Shown: positions 20,901 through 25,004 of the stretch, in pieces
Numbering within the stretch: the first letter of the stretch is position 1
How the letters are laid out: each line of letters begins with the position of its first letter
Source: Tulasnella sp. 424
Lineage: Eukaryota; Basidiomycota; Agaricomycetes; Cantharellales; Tulasnellaceae
Direction of reading: 5' to 3'
NCBI GenBank assembly: GCA_019633425.1
Contig: WSUB01000318.1
Location: forward strand, 1-25,004
Length of the DNA stretch: 25,004 bases
The notes under the pieces: generated by a model
Databases searched by the model: none
What the model was told of the DNA's origin: nothing
The model's input: only the letters and a program-made list of their open reading frames with translations
Position numbers and translations under genes: made by a program

Positions 20901-23900
20901 CCAAATACTTCACTCAAATTCTCCAGCAACGTGACGTCGCTGTTGGATGTCGCCGATCAATTATCCACCTAATTCTGCACCTTCGTCACTTCCCACCTCC
21001 CGGGAACATCAACCCTCTAGGTTACAATCACTGGTTGAAAATAGACTACCTTCTCCTAGCCCAAGCTGCGACTTACTGTGGGTCCTATACCACCGCCTTG
21101 CTCTTTCTGGAGTTGGCTGCGGAGGACTTGGAGCCAAATGGAAGGGGCGCATACGATGCAGCCGCGGAGGATATTCTCTACACGATTTATAGCCACATCG
21201 ATGAACCGGACGGTTTCTACGGCATTGTGACGGAAGATGTCCGCAAGTTCCTTCTTCGACGTTTCACACACGAGTCTCAGTGGGACCAGTCGTTCAGGTT
21301 CCACGGTGCTGCTTTCGAGACCGAGCCTGCAGCGATTACCAACGCGGCTGAAGTTGTCCGGGCCCTGCACAACTTCGGATTCGACAAACTGGCTACCCAA
21401 GTCTATAACCGACCGGAGCTGGAGCAGTCGTCTCCGGATATGGCCGAACTCACCTATGGTCTTGGTTGGAGAACGGAGAATTGGGATCTACCAGTGACTG
21501 AGTCCGATCAAACGCTCGGTCCCAATTCTGTCCTTTACGCTGCCCTGCAGGCCGTTCATAGAGACCGCGAGCCGGAACTTGTTGACCATAAACTACGGTT
21601 GGACCTCCGGCGCCAAGTCGCTCTTCTCCAATCCATCGGGAACGAAGATATGGCTGGCATCAAAGAGTCCATCCGCCTCCTAATGTGCTTGGGGGAGCTT
21701 CGCCGAGCAGCTGTGTTCAAGACGAATTTACCTGGCACAGCTCTTGGTAAATCCAGCCTTTCGCCAGACTTTGAGTAAGTGCGGGACTTTGTTTTCTCTG
21801 AAGCAGATTCTAATTTGAGCTCAGTTTTGAGGACTACGACGCTATAATGGCCACTCGCATTTCCTGCATCCGATCACGCCGAACCAGAGAAGCTGCGGAA
21901 ATGTTGGGAGATTCGGCGGATGATACAGTAACGGACCTCATAACTGCCGAGTTCAGATCCCTTATGAGCCTTGGGGAGTTCGCGGTTGCAGATGACCACA
22001 CGCAAGTGGCGTTGAACACCCTGAACCGCGCCCAAACTCTAACCCAAGACGATACATCCCGATTCGTGTTGGAATGCGAATTTGCTTCTGTGCTGTGGAA
22101 ACAAGGGGAACAGAAAATCGCGGTCGACCTGCTTCGTCGTCTTACAGACAAAGCGACGAAGGATTCTCAAGTGATTCGCCAGAAGCTTCCCTTCCTTCTA
22201 TCTCAATTGGTGAGCAGTTTAATATGTTCAAGTAATGTTGTGTTGGGGATTTATGGATTTTCTCCTCGTGAATAGGGTGAATGGTCGGCTCAAGCCGCTC
22301 TCGAGAAACCTGTCGACATCCGCAAAAATTACTTCGAACGAGCCTTGGAGATGTTGAAGTCAGAGGGTAAAACGTCCTCGGAGGAACGGGCCAACGTGTC
22401 ACATCGTTTTGCAACATTCTGCGAGCAGCAGTACCTGGCACACGTTAGGTCCCCCGACGTTGCTCACCTCCGAAGCACCTGTGAAGACCTCCAAGCCGAG
22501 GTGCAACAACTAGAAGCCGAGATGAGGTCCTTGATAGGAAGTGATCCCCGCGAAGCCAAGAAGTATGAAAGACAGCTTAAAAAGACGCGGGATGAATTGC
22601 AACAATACCGAACCAAGTACCAGGCGCACGTGCAAGCATCCGCCCACTTCTTGCAAATCGCAATTGAAGAATTTGCGCGCTCCCTGGCAATGACGACAAC
22701 CGGGCACGAGGTGGATACGGTCATTCGGGTTTGCTCCCTCTGGTTCTCCAACTTTCGGGATGCGCCTCTAAATTCGGCTATAGCTGTTGCCCTGCTGCAC
22801 ATTCCTTCACACAAGCTGATATTCATGTCCCACCAGCTTTCAAGCCGCCTGTCGACTCAGGACTCTCACTTGGGCCAGCGAACCTTGCAGAAGGTCCTGC
22901 GCAAACTCAGCTCCCAACACATCTTCCACACCTTCTATCAGCTGTTCGCTCTTGTCCATGGAGGAAAGGAAGACAGTGTCATGAAATCTCGGCGAAGTCT
23001 CCGAAATGTGGAAGAAGAACCAGAAGCGGATCAGCACCGCGTGGAGGCTGCGCAGAATCTAATACAGATTTTACGGGCTGAAGCCAACACCCAGGCTCGT
23101 GTTAGAGACTTGGAGATGGTTTGCTCCAGTTATTTGGAATGGGCGAAGCACCGCCTCGAGAAAATCAAGCCCGGAACCGAATTGGCAATCCCAACGGAAA
23201 TGAGGATCCGAAGTCTCAACAACGTTCAAGTGCCTATCGCGACGGACCACCTGGAACCAGATCCGACAGGAAAGTACGAACACATTGTCACCATTCAAAA
23301 CTACTACCCATTCTTCACGACCGCTGGCGGCATCAACTTGCCCAAGATTACACGTTGCTTTGGCTCGGATGGAGTCGTCAGAAAACAATTGGTAAGTAGC
23401 AGGATATCTCACCGCATTTGGCCGTTTGCTGACCCCATCACGGTAGTTCAAGGGCCAAGGCGATGACGATATGCGACAAGATGCAGTGATGGAACAGGTC
23501 TTTGAACTGGTCAACTACCTTCTTGCAGGAGATCGGGAAACTCGAAAGCGTCGGCTGTGTGTTCGGACCTACAAGGTACTACCGTTAGCACCCCAAGCTG
23601 GCATTATCGAGTTCGTCCCGGATACCACCCCACTCAAGTCATGGTTGGATAAGGCACATCCAAAGTAAGTGGTCTCTACCTGGCAGCGTCTTGCGGGTTT
23701 GACCATCCAACTCCTTTCCCAGCTATCGTCCGAACGACATGTCGGAGGGAGATGCAGCCAAACGACTTCACTCGGCGCGAGAGAGGGGAGCAGATGTCGT
23801 GGAAGCGTACCAGAGGATCTGCATTCGACTGAAGCCGGTGATGAGGCACTTCTTCACTGAAGCCTCTAAACTGCCTATGGCGTGGTTCGGCATGCGGTTG

Positions 23901-24693
23901 AATTATTCTCGAAGCGTGGCCACTACGTCCATTGTCGGTCATATGATTGGTCTGGGAGATCGGCACACCTCGAACATCCTTTTGCAAGAGCAGACCGGTG
24001 AAGTGGTTCACATTGACCTCGGCATTGCGTTCGATCAGGTGAGGCGAAGTCGTGCTCCGTCGGTCATTATGACTAACTGGCATCTGTCATAGGGACGGCA
24101 ACTGGGCATTCCGGAACTCGTTCCCTTCCGTCTCACTCGAGACATGGTCGATGGTTTAGGAACGTCGGGCGTCGAAGGCGTCTTCCGTCGCTGCTCAGAG
24201 GAAACTCTTCGAGTCTTGAGAGAAGATTCAAACGTCATTATGACCGTCCTCGGTGTATTCAAGACAGATCCTCTTTACTCCTGGTACGCAACCCCCGAGA
24301 ATCCTCCGGTTTATATCAGCGAACTAACTTGTTCTTTTAGGACCGTGCACCCTCTCAAGCTACGACGAAAGCAACAAGAGACTGTTCCGGCCGCTACCAT
24401 CCGCAGCACTCGTCCCGGAACAGATACGCACAGCACTATGGATACCGCTGGAGGCATGGAAGATCAACCAATGGAGACTGACACCGTCGAGAAGCTTGCG
24501 GAGCGCGCTCTGGCCTCCGTCGCTCGCAAATTGGACAAGAGTCTGAGCGTCTCTCATGATGTGCAAGAACTGATATCTCAAGCAACCGATCCTAACAATC
24601 TCGGAAAGATCTACTTTGGTGCGTGACACCTTCGATATCTGAAATCGTCGACTGACGCAGTCAACATAAAAAGGCTGGCGACCTTGGCTGTGA
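14902..24693 (+). CDS. TEL1: Checkpoint kinase Tel1/ATM (PI3K-like kinase), 3053 aa, 12 exons
   Basis: Exons: 14902-15030, 15090-16304, 16363-17763, 17826-18721, 18778-21774, 21825-22209, 22276-23391, 23447-23664, 23723-24038, 24093-24283, 24341-24618, 24674-24693. The length is close to human ATM. A TAN motif (LxxxKxxDRxxxL, residues 23-35) marks Tel1/ATM rather than ATR, Tra1 or TOR. A basic PRKAKKRPR near residues 462-470 is a candidate nuclear localisation signal. The long helical-repeat region passes into a FAT domain from about residue 1950 ([18 protein letters not shown]). The kinase domain shows [17 protein letters not shown], the catalytic loop GDRHTSN (Asp2865, Asn2870) and DLG (Asp2884), then [20 protein letters not shown]. 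The FATC ends in GWRPWL. In the family, the kinase is recruited to double-strand breaks and telomeres by the MRX/MRN complex and phosphorylates SQ/TQ sites. The catalytic residues are present, so it should be active. Confidence 0.94.
24284..24340 (+). other. Stop-free 57-nt intron in the TEL1 kinase C-lobe
   Basis: GTACGC ... TTTTAG separates the codon TG|G of a conserved Trp (DPLYSW / TVHPLK, matching the ATM DWTMNPLK segment). The intron is a multiple of three with no in-frame stop, so unspliced RNA would keep the frame and add 19 residues. Conservation across the junction argues that the spliced form is the normal one. Confidence 0.75.
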
Positions 24694-25004
24694 ACAATAC
24701 ATCCACTCTCCCCCCTCAACTCATTCTGCTTGCTCGATACCCTCGCTTTTGAAATATCTCTCTCTGTACCGCTGTTGTATGACAACAATTATTTCAATTT
24801 CTTCTTCAATTGTTGGATTAGATAAGTCGAAGGGGTGCTGCTGGAGCGAGGGAGAGAGTGTGAAGTGGATGGGTGGGGTAGAAAGCCACGACGACGAAAG
24901 TATGGCACATATACTGTCCGGAAATTGCCACATGCGCGCACACACGCACACACCCGACACCCACACACACATACGGTATGTCGTGAATTTAAAAAGGAAG
25001 TCTG
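24694..25004. other. TEL1 3' flank, no gene seen
   Basis: After the TEL1 stop at 24691-24693 there is a pyrimidine-rich stretch, an AT-rich stretch around 24780-24825 that could hold polyadenylation signals, and a purine-rich tract at 24843-24880. Reading frames here are short and compositionally biased. I see no coding evidence before the window ends. Confidence 0.6.
24936..24972 (+). repeat. CA-rich imperfect microsatellite
   Basis: An interrupted (CA)n run, GCGCACACACGCACACACCC followed by GACACCCACACACACAT, lies about 240 bp downstream of the TEL1 stop. It is a simple repeat and the only clear microsatellite in the window. Confidence 0.85.

Noticed and set aside
14902..24693. Alternative identity of the large kinase as ATR/Rad3, TOR or Tra1.
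   Set aside because: The N-terminal TAN motif, the [12 protein letters not shown] and GVEGVFRRC segments and the overall length fit ATM/Tel1. The catalytic residues missing in Tra1 are present, and no FRB-like segment was seen.
24721..24972. Minus-strand 83-codon frame downstream of TEL1.
   Set aside because: It is a product of the CA-rich and GA-rich simple sequence, with no domain, no homology I recognise and no splice context.

Overview
The window is nuclear DNA of a filamentous basidiomycete, probably an agaricomycete. The evidence is the density of short spliceosomal introns (mostly 50-66 nt, GT...AG, CTAAC/CTAAT-like branch sites), coding sequence on both strands, and a receptor-type Ser/Thr kinase fused to a TPR array, a style that is expanded in mushroom-forming fungi. 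The kinase wording (HGDLKS, NGNVREFLQSGEW, ERISL) reminds me of Sebacinales/Serendipita-like genomes. That is memory-based inference, not a search result.

Layout. Positions 1-305 may hold the 3' end of an unidentified plus-strand gene (weak). Positions 587-4139, minus strand, carry a six-exon gene for a protein kinase followed by about 17 TPR-like repeats (1089 aa by my splice model). Positions 4140-5952 are an approximately 1.8 kb stretch with no convincing gene apart from flanking promoter sequence. Positions 5953-7114, plus strand, encode 40S ribosomal protein S4 (five exons, 267 aa, first coding exon only the ATG). Positions 7545-14591, plus strand, encode a HECT E3 ubiquitin ligase of the Ufd4/TRIP12 type (17 exons, 2018 aa). 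Positions 14902-24693, plus strand, encode the PI3K-like checkpoint kinase Tel1/ATM (12 exons, 3053 aa, TAN motif to FATC). The final 300 bp hold a GA-rich tract and a CA-rich microsatellite.

The three plus-strand genes are conserved housekeeping or stress genes: translation, the ubiquitin-fusion-degradation pathway, and double-strand-break/telomere signalling. They are close together and in the same direction, but nothing indicates co-regulation. The kinase-TPR gene is the accessory part. It has a complete catalytic core, all five introns lie in the kinase half and are phase 0, and the whole TPR array is one 2.4 kb exon. It resembles a fungal NLR-like receptor architecture without the nucleotide-binding module.

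The other unusual signals concern splicing. Five introns in UFD4 and TEL1 are a multiple of three and free of in-frame stops, so retention would give in-frame insertions, two of them inside the HECT domain and one at the end of the Tel1 kinase domain. Two UFD4 introns have tandem acceptors. RPS4 intron 1 contains a 19-bp hairpin. The Tel1 FATC terminus depends on a 20-nt last exon. All exon boundaries were assigned by eye from reading frame, splice consensus and family conservation.
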